A DNA stretch of 64,000 nt from Halomonas alkalisoli (GCF_021412585.1 NZ_JAKCMI010000026.1:102082-166081), one strand, 5' to 3'; shown: positions 1 to 8,881, numbered from the stretch's first letter. The notes: a model not told the origin generated them from the letters alone. Program-made: numbers and translations.

Positions 1-278
1 CCGGACACCATGTGTTCTCGCGCGCAAAAAAGCGTACTAACCATATTGGTAGTTTCGTATCGTGCATTTTCCAACACCTCTGCACCAAGAGGGTCAAGCT
101 TTTCAATACAGTAGCCACCAACAATGATGATGTTGTCAGAAATACCACACATCTCCATAACGGCCATTTGGCGGTGAAGCAGCGACTTTCCGGCCAAGAG
201 TACCATGCACTTTGGCTTGTCGTTGGTGTAAGGGCGCAGGCGACTTCCTTGGCCCGCTGCAAGAATGATAGCTCTCAT
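1..278 (-). CDS. Nucleotidyltransferase, probable CTP:phosphoglutamine cytidylyltransferase (5' part only)
   Basis: The first ~92 codons are present; the rest lies beyond the left window edge. The N-terminus carries the sugar-nucleotidyltransferase signature LAAGQGSRLRPYT followed by DKPKCM, the NTP-binding loop and lysine of the GT-A-like pyrophosphorylase fold. The ATG at 278 overlaps the TGA of the upstream amidohydrolase as ATGA, so the two are translationally coupled. On sequence alone it could be any small NDP-sugar or choline-phosphate nucleotidyltransferase. Placement directly after a glutamine-kinase-like gene and a class I amidotransferase copies the order Cj1418-Cj1417-Cj1416 of the Campylobacter jejuni phosphoramidate pathway, where the equivalent enzyme makes CDP-linked phosphoglutamine from CTP. 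The specific substrate is an inference from context. Confidence 0.75.
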   Translation of the reverse strand, partial: MRAIILAAGQGSRLRPYTNDKPKCMVLLAGKSLLHRQMAVMEMCGISDNIIIVGGYCIEKLDPLGAEVLENARYETTNMVSTLFCAREHMVS

Positions 279-916
279 AAATCCCCTTTAAACAGCCGAA
301 TAATGAGTCGAATATCCGATAGCATAAAAGGCATTTCGCGCTCGGGATGCCACATTATGCCGGTCCATTTCCGATGACGATGCGTGACGGCCTCAATGGT
401 GCCATCTGTCGCGGTCAGACATGACTGCAGTGTCTCGGCCAGGCCTTCTACCTGCACACCCCAGTCATGAAAACTGTTGACACGGGTGTAGGTACCAAAC
501 CGGGCTTCAGCGGTGGCTGCCCTGACCGAGTGCCGAGTGCCGACATGTTCCTTAACGGGGAAGAGACTGCCACCCAGATAAACGTTCATCATCTGCATAC
601 CACGGCAAACACCCAGTACGGGAAGTTGGTTATCACATGCGTAGTCAAGAATGGCTTTTTCTGTTAGATCACGTTCGGGAGCTGGGCAAGCAGGATTAGG
701 CAAGCAGCTCAGGTCATTTCCGCCGGAGAGGATGTAACCATCCAGCTCCATCACCTCCAACCATGCAGCCACATTATTGAGACTGTTGGGAACAGGAACC
801 GGGGTAAGGCCCAACTGCTCCAGCAAAACAAACCATTGCTGGTCTAGGCAATCGCGTCGTTCTGCGTACGATGCAACGTCTTCGACTCGCTGAGTAATAC
901 CAATTCGCCGGCTCAC
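275..916 (-). CDS. Class I glutamine amidotransferase-like hydrolase, probable gamma-glutamyl-CDP-amidate hydrolase
   Basis: A 213-residue single-domain class I glutamine amidotransferase of the PuuD/GATase type. The nucleophile elbow is GVCRGMQ with Cys104. The catalytic His190 and Glu192 are in WHPERE, and SGGNDLS near residue 65 supplies the oxyanion region. The start is GTG at 916, overlapping the kinase stop as GTGA; the stop overlaps the next ATG. Alone it would be called gamma-glutamyl-GABA hydrolase-like. In the Cj1418-1417-1416 arrangement the homologue removes glutamate from gamma-glutamyl-CDP-amidate to release cytidine diphosphoramidate, which fits this fold. Substrate assignment is inferred from neighbours. 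Confidence 0.8.
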   Translation of the reverse strand: MSRRIGITQRVEDVASYAERRDCLDQQWFVLLEQLGLTPVPVPNSLNNVAAWLEVMELDGYILSGGNDLSCLPNPACPAPERDLTEKAILDYACDNQLPVLGVCRGMQMMNVYLGGSLFPVKEHVGTRHSVRAATAEARFGTYTRVNSFHDWGVQVEGLAETLQSCLTATDGTIEAVTHRHRKWTGIMWHPEREMPFMLSDIRLIIRLFKGDL

Positions 917-3900
917 TGGAGAACCTGTATTAGATGGTTGGCAGCGTCAAGCTCAAGAACGGATGCCCGAGCAAAACTCGCGTATCGGGTTTCGCCCACT
1001 CCAATGGCGGCTGGTAAGCCGAACTCTGCCGCGCGGATGGCCATATGAGAATTGGCCCCCCCATACATGGTGATTAGCCCCGCGATATCCTGACCAAATA
1101 ACCAGTCGAACCCCGGGTCAGCCTGAGGAATCAGGGCAATCTTTCCTTCCAGGGCTGAGCTCTTTCTGCTTGAGACCTGCCCAAGGTCCATGCAGGGGGC
1201 GATGATCCGACCGGATCCGACAAAGTTGGCCTGAGTGCTAGGGTAAAGAAATAGATAGAAATCCTTGTCATCCAGTAGCAGGGGCGGTAACTCGACAGCC
1301 CTCACCTGTTGATGGAACCGCTTACCGTCCATTGCCTGTTCACGCAGCCATTCGCCTATATCGTTGGTAGCCGCAGTGCCCGAGCGCAGAGCAGTAAAGG
1401 CTTCTAGTGGGATATGTGCCATATCGTCGCGTGAGACATCATAGGAATTTCCCACCTCCACCAGACAGTCCAGAGCGGCAGACAGGTGACGGCTAAAGGC
1501 AAATTTTGCATACTCACGACCTTCGATGGCATGCCGCATGAATTGCTCAACCGCTGCCAAGTCCTCCGATATCCCTTCTTCAGCCAATACTCTGCCAAAT
1601 ACCGCGCGCTCGCTTTGCCACAGGGCATCAATATCAGTCCGGTATTCTTCCCTTCTGCCTCGCGCACGCTCCACGAGGGGGGCCAGAAAGTGGAGCGGAT
1701 CTTCCATATAAGACAGCGAGGTAATGTCATACGTGCCAGGGCGGAGATGCCCATAACGCTCGATAAATACCTGCCAAGGCAGGCGATGATCTGCTGTAGC
1801 AGCAGCATCTTCTGTAAGGCGGTGTGTTATCGTGCGGATGGAGTTCATGAAGGCATCCACAGCTCCTTGACTCAGAGCGCCGCGATAGACAGCCGACTTA
1901 AGTAGTGTGACAGCCACAAAAGCACTGCGGGCAAGGTGAGCAAACGCCAGGGTACCATAGCGCCGGCAATCCTCCAGCAGCACCAAGGCACGCTCCAGCG
2001 CCGGCATATCAGCCAGCATGATACGCTCAAAACGGCTTTGCAGTTTTTCAATAGCCTCCAGGTCTCCTGGCGTGCGAATGATGGCACCACAGGTAATGGC
2101 CTTGAGCCCCCTTGCTAGACAGGCCACTTGCCCTTCAGAGAAGCCTCCTTCCGCGATCAAGTGCGCTTGCCAGCGTTCAAAATCAAGAGCAAAACAGGTG
2201 GGCACCACATCAAACTCCACCTTGTCGTGCAGGTGCGGGTTCTGTCTCAGCCAGTCCAAGTAGAAGTTCACCAACCTGCCGGCCAACGCATCATCCACAC
2301 TGGCGGGGACAAAAGAATTGAAACTGGCACGAATATCAACATAAGGGTGCCCGGCAAAAGCCACCAGCAAGGGTTGAGGCCGCACGTCACGGTATCCATA
2401 TTCCGCTCTTTGGGTCGCCCAGATCTCATCCATGATGAGAAATCGGTATAGATCCATGGCCAGCTGTCCCGGCTTGGTGCCGATGATTTCCGCTGGGTTC
2501 CAGTCAGGCATCACCCCGAAAATGGCAGGACCTCCTACCACGAAGGGCGACGACTTCTGCAAGGCCCGGAACCGGGCTTCGGCATTATTCAGCAGTGCCG
2601 CAACCTGCTCATCCCTGGCCTCTGATCGGCCGTGATCAACGGTGATAGGACGGACCTGCAGAACATGGATATGGCCCGCTGGACTGATGGCAAATTCGAT
2701 ATCCAACGAGTCATAGCCCAACAGATCCTCGATCTCACGCAGGGCCGGAAGGATATCACGAATAGACTCAGGCGCCTGCTGATGCTTCATGCTGGCCTGG
2801 CGATGAACCAGAAGCGTCTTGTGATCACGGCTGGTCCCATTCGTGATGGATTCCGTACTGTGGGTCAGGTCGTCGTAATTGATGACATAATAGGGCGCCC
2901 CCTGGGCCAGGGTACGGGTGAACGCCACACCGCTGACCTGAACTTCCTCGAGCATTGGTTGTACCAATACCTGATGATCTCCATTGCCGTCCGGATAGGA
3001 AGCGATTACCTGCTCTATGGCGTTCCGTATAGCGGGCTGCGGTGTGGCCTCTACCCCAAGGATACTAGCGTAGACACCGGCATTGGCACAGGTAAACCCA
3101 TCCTCTGATAGGGCACTGCTGCGTACAACCAGGCGCCCTGTCGTGAATGCTATCTGAATGCGGCGGATCACAAGATCTGGAGCACTATGCCATTCGGCAA
3201 CGGTAAAACTGACTTGGTCTTCAATGCGACTAAGTCTGACGAGCCCCCGCAAGCGGTGAAGAGTCTGCGCCTTGGTGCCCATGATGAACCGCGTCAAATC
3301 CCGAGGTTCATTGAGCTCTGCCCAATCCCCCACCACATCCACTGCCTGAATGTTGAAGCCCCGTATCCGCAGCAACTCCAGTAATTGTGAAAGGTTGGCA
3401 TGCCTCACCGGTGGAAAAAGTGACTCAGCATTATCTTTCAGGAACTTAATTACGTCAGGACTGAGCCGCACGAACCCGACAAACTCAGCATCAGCCATTT
3501 CTGGCAAAATATCCGGCCCCAAGCGAGTCACTGTAGTTTGGAACATGTTCACCTTCTCACAACGCGCAATATCGTTCTCCGAACGACCGGAAAAACGATG
3601 GCGCCAGGCGCTATCCACAGCTACCACAATATCTCCGCTGGCCTCAGCAACCCCACGAACAGCTGACTCGCGAAATAACACATCTGCATAAGAAATAAAG
3701 TGCTGTGCCCCTGATATCAAAGGTGCATGCAGCAAAGAAGTCGCTGCGCCGGTACTCTCCCATTCCACATTGAAGGTGTAATGAAGGCTAGGGTAGCGGC
3801 TGGAAATTTCTTCAAGCTGGTATCCGCCCACAAATTTAACTTCCGGTGAAAGGCATCCCACCGCTTGCAAGAGCCAATCCAATACACGTCCTTGGCTGGC

Positions 3901-4032
3901 GCCCCCTCTGAGAACTGGATGCTGCTCACCGCTATAAGGACGGCCAGCACCGAGAATAATGAGTTGATTTTTTCTCGAGTGTTCAGCTGAGATGGAAGCC
4001 GAATTTAATTGAGCTGCCATAGTATCATTCAT
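913..4032 (-). CDS. L-glutamine kinase-like PEP-synthase family protein with N-terminal nucleotidyltransferase-like domain
   Basis: About 1039 residues. Residues ~22-250 look like a nucleotidyltransferase fold: ILGAGRPYSGEQ near the start, DIVVAVD in the middle and WAELNEPRDLTRF at the end. Residues ~280-550 form a PEP-synthase/PPDK-type ATP-grasp domain (RLVVRSSALSEDG, LVQPMLEEVQVSGVAF). The C-terminal ~80 residues are the swivelling phosphohistidine domain, with the likely phosphorylated His near residue 996 in GGANSHMAIRAAEFGLPAAIG. Known family member Cj1418 transfers the ATP beta-phosphate through this His to the glutamine amide nitrogen; it is shorter than this protein. The frame opens at a TTG (4062), but ATG 4032 with AAAAGG upstream is better. 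The stop overlaps the next gene. A PEP synthase or other His-phosphotransfer kinase is the alternative; the GATase and cytidylyltransferase neighbours favour glutamine kinase. Confidence 0.8.
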   Translation of the reverse strand: MNDTMAAQLNSASISAEHSRKNQLIILGAGRPYSGEQHPVLRGGASQGRVLDWLLQAVGCLSPEVKFVGGYQLEEISSRYPSLHYTFNVEWESTGAATSLLHAPLISGAQHFISYADVLFRESAVRGVAEASGDIVVAVDSAWRHRFSGRSENDIARCEKVNMFQTTVTRLGPDILPEMADAEFVGFVRLSPDVIKFLKDNAESLFPPVRHANLSQLLELLRIRGFNIQAVDVVGDWAELNEPRDLTRFIMGTKAQTLHRLRGLVRLSRIEDQVSFTVAEWHSAPDLVIRRIQIAFTTGRLVVRSSALSEDGFTCANAGVYASILGVEATPQPAIRNAIEQVIASYPDGNGDHQVLVQPMLEEVQVSGVAFTRTLAQGAPYYVINYDDLTHSTESITNGTSRDHKTLLVHRQASMKHQQAPESIRDILPALREIEDLLGYDSLDIEFAISPAGHIHVLQVRPITVDHGRSEARDEQVAALLNNAEARFRALQKSSPFVVGGPAIFGVMPDWNPAEIIGTKPGQLAMDLYRFLIMDEIWATQRAEYGYRDVRPQPLLVAFAGHPYVDIRASFNSFVPASVDDALAGRLVNFYLDWLRQNPHLHDKVEFDVVPTCFALDFERWQAHLIAEGGFSEGQVACLARGLKAITCGAIIRTPGDLEAIEKLQSRFERIMLADMPALERALVLLEDCRRYGTLAFAHLARSAFVAVTLLKSAVYRGALSQGAVDAFMNSIRTITHRLTEDAAATADHRLPWQVFIERYGHLRPGTYDITSLSYMEDPLHFLAPLVERARGRREEYRTDIDALWQSERAVFGRVLAEEGISEDLAAVEQFMRHAIEGREYAKFAFSRHLSAALDCLVEVGNSYDVSRDDMAHIPLEAFTALRSGTAATNDIGEWLREQAMDGKRFHQQVRAVELPPLLLDDKDFYLFLYPSTQANFVGSGRIIAPCMDLGQVSSRKSSALEGKIALIPQADPGFDWLFGQDIAGLITMYGGANSHMAIRAAEFGLPAAIGVGETRYASFARASVLELDAANHLIQVLQ

Positions 4033-4112
4033 GTCATGAAACCTTTTGTGGAAAGTTGCCAAGGAGCATAGGCCATGAAATGGCTAAAGATTTAATTACA
4101 TCATGCCACCAT

Positions 4113-5399
4113 TTATTTTCCAGCAGCAATCGCCAACTTTATGCTTCTTAATATCTTATCGGATGGCGAGTCATGGCAATATAAAGGCTCCACTTCATCT
4201 AATAGAAACTGCTTATGATCGGCCTTGATACTGCAACCCCCGTCAACTACAGAAATCAGGAAGCTCTCAATATCGCTTTTTTCCCTAGCAAGGTAATAAG
4301 CCTTTAGCGCTTTCAATCCGAATTTGTTTTTCAGCCCAGGCTGTTGCTTGTCGCTCACAAGATACAGGCAGGGTTTTTCTACAAAAACGTATTCAACGAT
4401 AAAAGAACTTGAGTCATGTATTATTGCATCGGACTGTACGAATAACTCACTATACTCACCCTCATCTAGCTGAGTGTTTTCGGAAAAGTCCCAATATGAA
4501 TAGTATTTATCGGCTTTCTCCTTTCCCCAGTCAGGATGTCGATAGAGCTTTGGCTTGAGGACCGGATGGGGCTTGAAAGACCACTGTGTTTCATTTCGAT
4601 ATCTTGTTGAAAGCTCAACCATGAATTCGGCATATTCATTAAAATTGGACAACCCTGAAGCCGCACCTATAGAGTGATGCGGAGCAAAGATAACTTTCTT
4701 CTTCCCACACACCTGTTCTTTCCATGCACCTTTCTTTCCTTCATTTTTTACCAACAGGCTTTCGCATGATGGATAGCCCGTTAAGACGCAGTTGGTGGCC
4801 TTATTATCAGAAACCTTTTTTGCCCTATCCATAGAATGCTGGTGGGGCATGAAAATCTTCCACATGACATTATGGAAGTGCGTATTAAACATGCTCTGCT
4901 CGCTAACATGACTCGTTGCCAAATAAAAATAAGGAACATAGCAGGTCAAAAATTTATGAAACGCATCCTCATAATATTCAGGCCTAGTGTGATTGTATGG
5001 GCGCGTAAAAAAAACCAAATCAGGTTTTAAATCTTCAACTCTTAACCACGAGTTACTCGCCTTGTCGTATGATGAAATTACAGGATAGCTTTTCCCTGAA
5101 AAGTAACTATATGCCCTCTCCATATCCTCAACCATCGTTTCATGGCCATACTCAACATGAGGGCAGACAAGAATCATCGGATCAAAAAAAGGATCATCCA
5201 GCATTTTCCGAAATACAGTATCAACCTTCCAGACACTTTCATGGATGGCGAGAAAAACAACCTTGATCCGCTTCTTTTCTTTTATCCTCTTTAGCTCCTG
5301 CATATGACGCAGCCTGACTCTCCATAAATGCAATTTATTTAACATTCGTTTAATATATTTTTTTATAGGCTGCGGCAATATTTTTTTAATATAATCCAT
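4113..5399 (-). CDS. TagF-like (CDP-glycerol glycerophosphotransferase family) transferase, tandem copy 1
   Basis: A 428-residue GT-B-type protein. The C-terminal half has the TagF/CDP-glycerol transferase hallmarks: FAPHHSIG, WSFKPHPVLKPKLY and DAIIHDSSSFIVEY followed by VEKPCLYL. The N-terminus (MDYIKKILPQP) is basic and amphipathic, suggesting peripheral membrane attachment. The frame extends upstream to 5507, but ATG 5399 follows AGGAG at 8 nt and aligns with the starts of copies 2 and 3. It ends 80 bp before the glutamine-kinase-like gene and is markedly more AT-rich than the GC-rich genes upstream. Family members transfer a phospho-alcohol from a CDP donor and release CMP. Since the adjacent pathway makes a CDP-amidate, this is a candidate phosphoramidate transferase (inference). 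Confidence 0.75.
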   Translation of the reverse strand: MDYIKKILPQPIKKYIKRMLNKLHLWRVRLRHMQELKRIKEKKRIKVVFLAIHESVWKVDTVFRKMLDDPFFDPMILVCPHVEYGHETMVEDMERAYSYFSGKSYPVISSYDKASNSWLRVEDLKPDLVFFTRPYNHTRPEYYEDAFHKFLTCYVPYFYLATSHVSEQSMFNTHFHNVMWKIFMPHQHSMDRAKKVSDNKATNCVLTGYPSCESLLVKNEGKKGAWKEQVCGKKKVIFAPHHSIGAASGLSNFNEYAEFMVELSTRYRNETQWSFKPHPVLKPKLYRHPDWGKEKADKYYSYWDFSENTQLDEGEYSELFVQSDAIIHDSSSFIVEYVFVEKPCLYLVSDKQQPGLKNKFGLKALKAYYLAREKSDIESFLISVVDGGCSIKADHKQFLLDEVEPLYCHDSPSDKILRSIKLAIAAGK

Positions 5400-5596
5400 C
5401 CCATCAACTCCTGGACAAAATACTGCACATGCGGTATCCCGGGCTCCTGAGCGCTCCTCCAGAAACTCTTGTGCCGGCGTACGGTAACCAAGATCGAAGG
5501 GCTTCAAACAGACAATTCGAGAAATAAAATATCTACATAGGAAATAAAGTGCTGTGCCCTGAGATCACTAAAGTTTCAACTGCATCATGTCACCAT

Positions 5597-6871
5597 TTAT
5601 TTTCCTGCAGAAATCGCGTCCTTGAGAGTTCTTAATATCTTATCGGATGGCGAGTCATGGCAATATAGAGGCTCCACTTCATCTAACAGAAACTGCTTAT
5701 GATTGGCTTTGACACTGCAATCCCCGTTAATTACAGAAATCAGGAAGTTCTCAATATCGCTCTTTTCCCTAGCAAGATCATAAGCCTTTAGCGCTTTCAA
5801 TCCGAATTTGTTTTTCAGCCCAGCCTGTTGCTTGTCCCTCACAAGATACAGGCAGGGTTTTTCTACAAAAAGGTATTCAACGATAAAGGAACTTGAGTCA
5901 TGTATTATTGCATCGGACTGCACGAACAACTCACTATACTCACCTTCATCTAGCTGAGTGTTTTCGGAAAAGGCCCAGTAAGAAAAGTATTTATCGGCTT
6001 TCTCCTTTCCCCAGTCAGGATGTCGATAGAGCTTTGGCTTGAGGACCGGATGGGGCTTGAAAGACCACTGTGTTTCATTGCGGTATCTTGTTGAAAGCTC
6101 AACCATGAATTCGGCATATTCAATAAAATTGGACAACCCTGAAGCCGTACCTATAGAGTGATGCGGGGCAAAGATAATTTTCTTCTTCCCACACACCTGT
6201 TCTTTCCATACACCTTTCTTGCCTTCATTTTTGACCAACAGGCTTTCACAGGATGGATAGCCTGTTAAGACGCAGTTGGTGGCGTTATTATCAGAAACCT
6301 TTTTTGCCCTATCCATAGAATGCTGGTGGGGCATGAAAATCTTCCACATGGCATTATGGAAGTGCGTATTAAACATATATTCCTCGCTAATATGACTCGT
6401 TGCCAGATAAAAATAAGGAACATAGCATGTCAAATATTTGTAAAATGCATTTTCGTAATATTCAGGCCTAGTGTGTCTGTATGGGCGCGTAAAAAAAACC
6501 ATATCAGGTTTGAGATCTTCAACTCTTAACCACGAGCCACTCGCCTTGTCATATGATGAAATTACAGGATAACTTTTCCTTGAAAAGTAGTTATATGCCT
6601 TCTCCATATCCTCAACCATCGCTTCATTGCCATACTCAACATGAGGACAGACAAGAATCATCGGATCAAAAAAAGGATCATCCAGCATTTTCCGAAATAC
6701 AGCGTCAACCTTCCACATGCTTTCATGGATGGCTAAAAATACAACCTTGATCCGCTCCTTTTTTTTTACCCTCTTTAGCTCCTGCACATGACGCAGCCTG
6801 ACTACCCATATTAATATACTTTTAATGTGATTTTTTACAGGCTGTGGCAATATTTTTCTTATATATTCCAT
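5597..6871 (-). CDS. TagF-like transferase, tandem copy 2
   Basis: A 424-residue paralogue of the genes on both sides, near-identical over most of its length. It keeps the HHSIGTASGLSNF, FKPHPVLKPKLY and IIHDSSSFIVEYLFVEKP motifs. Start ATG 6871 (MEYIRKILPQP) is preceded by both AGGAG and GAGGAG; an upstream in-frame start at 6901 lacks support. Relative to copy 1 most differences cluster in the N-terminal ~150 residues (acceptor-side half of a GT-B fold), for example around TRPYRHTRPEYYENAFYKYL, while the donor-side C-terminal half is conserved. This pattern suits paralogues with one donor and different acceptor sites. Confidence 0.72.
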   Translation of the reverse strand: MEYIRKILPQPVKNHIKSILIWVVRLRHVQELKRVKKKERIKVVFLAIHESMWKVDAVFRKMLDDPFFDPMILVCPHVEYGNEAMVEDMEKAYNYFSRKSYPVISSYDKASGSWLRVEDLKPDMVFFTRPYRHTRPEYYENAFYKYLTCYVPYFYLATSHISEEYMFNTHFHNAMWKIFMPHQHSMDRAKKVSDNNATNCVLTGYPSCESLLVKNEGKKGVWKEQVCGKKKIIFAPHHSIGTASGLSNFIEYAEFMVELSTRYRNETQWSFKPHPVLKPKLYRHPDWGKEKADKYFSYWAFSENTQLDEGEYSELFVQSDAIIHDSSSFIVEYLFVEKPCLYLVRDKQQAGLKNKFGLKALKAYDLAREKSDIENFLISVINGDCSVKANHKQFLLDEVEPLYCHDSPSDKILRTLKDAISAGK

Positions 6872-6990
6872 CTCCTCAACTCCTGGAAAAATGCTGAACA
6901 TGCGGCATCCCGAGCTCCTGAGCGCTCTTCCAGAAACTATTGTGACGGCGCCCGGTAACCAAGAGCGAAGGGCTTAGAACAGATAATTTG

Positions 6991-7196
6991 AGAAATAAAA
7001 TATTTATATAGGAAATAAAGTGCCGTGCGCAGAGATCAAAGGCGCATGCAGAAAAAAGTCTCTGAACCGGCCTTCTCCCTTTCCACGTTGAAGGTGTAAT
7101 ACCGATTAGGATATTAGCTGTAAATTTCTTCAAGCCGGCACCCGCTCCCAAATTTAACTTCCGGTGAAAGGCATCCCACCGCTTTCAAGAGTCAAA
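6991..7196 (-). pseudogene. Fragment of the glutamine-kinase-like gene between transferase copies 2 and 3
   Basis: About 200 bp that align by eye to 3674-3883 inside the kinase gene. Shared stretches include GAAATAAAGTG, TTGAAGGTGTAAT and AAATTTAACTTCCGGTGAA. It corresponds to roughly codons 60-130 of the N-terminal nucleotidyltransferase-like domain and holds no complete frame. A shorter remnant of the same piece is at 5521-5560 between copies 1 and 2. It lies downstream of copy 3 just as the intact kinase gene lies downstream of copy 1, so the tandem duplication unit once included the 5' end of the kinase gene. Confidence 0.75.
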
Positions 7197-7243
7197 CCCA
7201 TATGCTATGAGATCAGTAAGTTTCAACTGCATCATTTCACCAT

Positions 7244-8518
7244 TTATTTTCCTGCAGAAATCGCGCCCTTGAGGGTTCTTAATATCTTATCGGATGGCGA
7301 ATCATGACAATATAGAGGCTCCACTTCATCTAATAGAAATTGCTTATGATCGGGCTTGATACTGCAATCCCCGTCAACTACAGAAATCAGGAAGCTCTCA
7401 ATATCGCTTTTTTCCCTAGCAAGGTAATAAGCCTTTAGCGCTTTCAATCCGAAATTATTTTTCAACCCAGGCTGTTGTTTGTCGCTCACAAGATACAGGC
7501 AGGGTTTTTCTACAAAAAGATATTCAACGATAAAGGAACTAGAGTCATGTATTATTGCATCGGACTGCATGAACAATTCATTATACTCACCTTCATCTAG
7601 CTGAGTGTTTTCGGAAAAGGCCCAATAAGAAAAGTATTTATCAGTTTTCTCCTTTCCCCAGTCAGGATGTTGATGGAGATTATACTTGAGTATCCGATGG
7701 GGCTTGAAAGACCACTGTGTTTCATTGCGGTATCTTGTTGAAAGTTCAACCATGAATTCGGCATATTCAATAAAATTGGACAACCCTGAAGCCGCACCTA
7801 TAGAGTGATGCGGGGCAAAGATAATTTTCTTCTTCCCACACACCTGTTCTTTCCATACACCTTTCTTGCCTTCATTTTTTACCAACAGGCTTTCACAGGA
7901 TGGATAGCCCGTTAAGACGCAGTTGGTAGCGTTATTATCAGAAACCTTTTTTGCCCTATCCATAGAATACTGGTGGGGCATGAAAATCTTCCACATGGCA
8001 TTATGGAAGTGCATATTAAACATATCCTCCTCCCTAATATGACTCGTTGCCAGATAAAAATAAGGAACATAACAGGTCAAATATTTATAAAAAACATGCT
8101 CATAATATTCAGGCCTAGTACGATCATATGGGCGCGTAAAAAAAACCAAATCAGGTTTGAGATCTTCAACTCTTAACCACGAGTCATTCGCCTCGTCGTA
8201 TGATAAAATTACAGGATAGCTTTTCCTTGAAAAGTAGCTATATGCCTTCTCCATATCCTCAACCATCGCTTCATGGCCATATTCAACATGAGGACAGACA
8301 AGAACCATCGGATCAAAAAAAGGATCATCCAACATTTTCCGAAATACAGAATCAACCTTCCAGACACTTTCATGGATGGCGAGAAATACAACCTTGATCC
8401 GTTCCTTTTCTTTTATCCTCTTGAGTTCCTGTACGTGACGCAGCCTTACTATCCATATTAACATTATTTTAATATAATTTTTTACAGGCTGCGGCAGTAT
8501 TTTTTTTATATACCTCAT
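7244..8518 (-). CDS. TagF-like transferase, tandem copy 3
   Basis: A 424-residue paralogue of copies 1 and 2 and the first of the three in transcription order. ATG 8518 (MRYIKKILPQP) follows AGGAG at 8 nt, the same signal as for the other copies. The donor-side motifs HHSIGAASGLSNF and IIHDSSSFIVEYLFVEKP are intact. FKPHPVLKPKLY is changed to FKPHRILKYNLH, so the proline-lysine segment near the presumed donor pocket differs and activity may have diverged. Upstream lies a 363-bp stretch without a clear gene. A role in transferring a phospho-substituent to the polysaccharide is inferred from family and context. Confidence 0.72.
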   Translation of the reverse strand: MRYIKKILPQPVKNYIKIMLIWIVRLRHVQELKRIKEKERIKVVFLAIHESVWKVDSVFRKMLDDPFFDPMVLVCPHVEYGHEAMVEDMEKAYSYFSRKSYPVILSYDEANDSWLRVEDLKPDLVFFTRPYDRTRPEYYEHVFYKYLTCYVPYFYLATSHIREEDMFNMHFHNAMWKIFMPHQYSMDRAKKVSDNNATNCVLTGYPSCESLLVKNEGKKGVWKEQVCGKKKIIFAPHHSIGAASGLSNFIEYAEFMVELSTRYRNETQWSFKPHRILKYNLHQHPDWGKEKTDKYFSYWAFSENTQLDEGEYNELFMQSDAIIHDSSSFIVEYLFVEKPCLYLVSDKQQPGLKNNFGLKALKAYYLAREKSDIESFLISVVDGDCSIKPDHKQFLLDEVEPLYCHDSPSDKILRTLKGAISAGK

Positions 8519-8881
8519 TTCATCAACTCCTGGGAAAATGCTGCACCTGCGATATCCCGGGTTCCTATACCGATAGGGAAGATGCGATACGAAACATAGC
8601 GGGTAGCCGGGAGCAGGGCTGTCGCTTCTTCACTCAGGCTTGGGCGCGACTACCTGGACACTGGCCGGATCCCCCCTACCCCGATCTCATCGCTGAAGGA
8701 GAAGTCGCGGGCCGCTTAAAGCCTAAGGTCTACCGCCACGTTATAGTCGGAAAGTTAACTGAGGATATCCACCCACGGGTGTTACGCAGATCAGAACAGT
8801 TTGCCCTGAAGATCAGCCCGATCACCAACACCACAACGCCATTGCCTTGCATGCAGTGTTTCGGCAGCAGCGGATGCGCGC
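8519..8881. other. Intergenic stretch with no recognisable gene
   Basis: 363 bp between transferase copy 3 and the transglutaminase-like gene. The plus-strand frame is open from about 8551 to a TAA at 8887 but has no start codon or ribosome-binding site at its beginning, and I do not recognise the peptide. The 8530-8570 part resembles the upstream leaders of the other transferase copies. It may be the scar of a gene lost when the transferase cassette was inserted. Confidence 0.4.

Noticed and set aside
913..4032. Annotation as ordinary phosphoenolpyruvate synthase
   Set aside because: It lacks the C-terminal PEP-binding TIM barrel, has an N-terminal nucleotidyltransferase-like domain and sits with phosphoramidate-type partners.
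5400..5507. N-terminal extension of transferase copy 1 (starting at 5507)
   Set aside because: The other two copies start at the equivalent of 5399 with the same AGGAG spacing, and homologous DNA upstream of copy 2 is interrupted by a stop.
6876..7151. 91-codon minus-strand frame between transferase copies 2 and 3
   Set aside because: Part of it is a degraded copy of the kinase gene and the rest is the leader of copy 2; it is not a separate gene.
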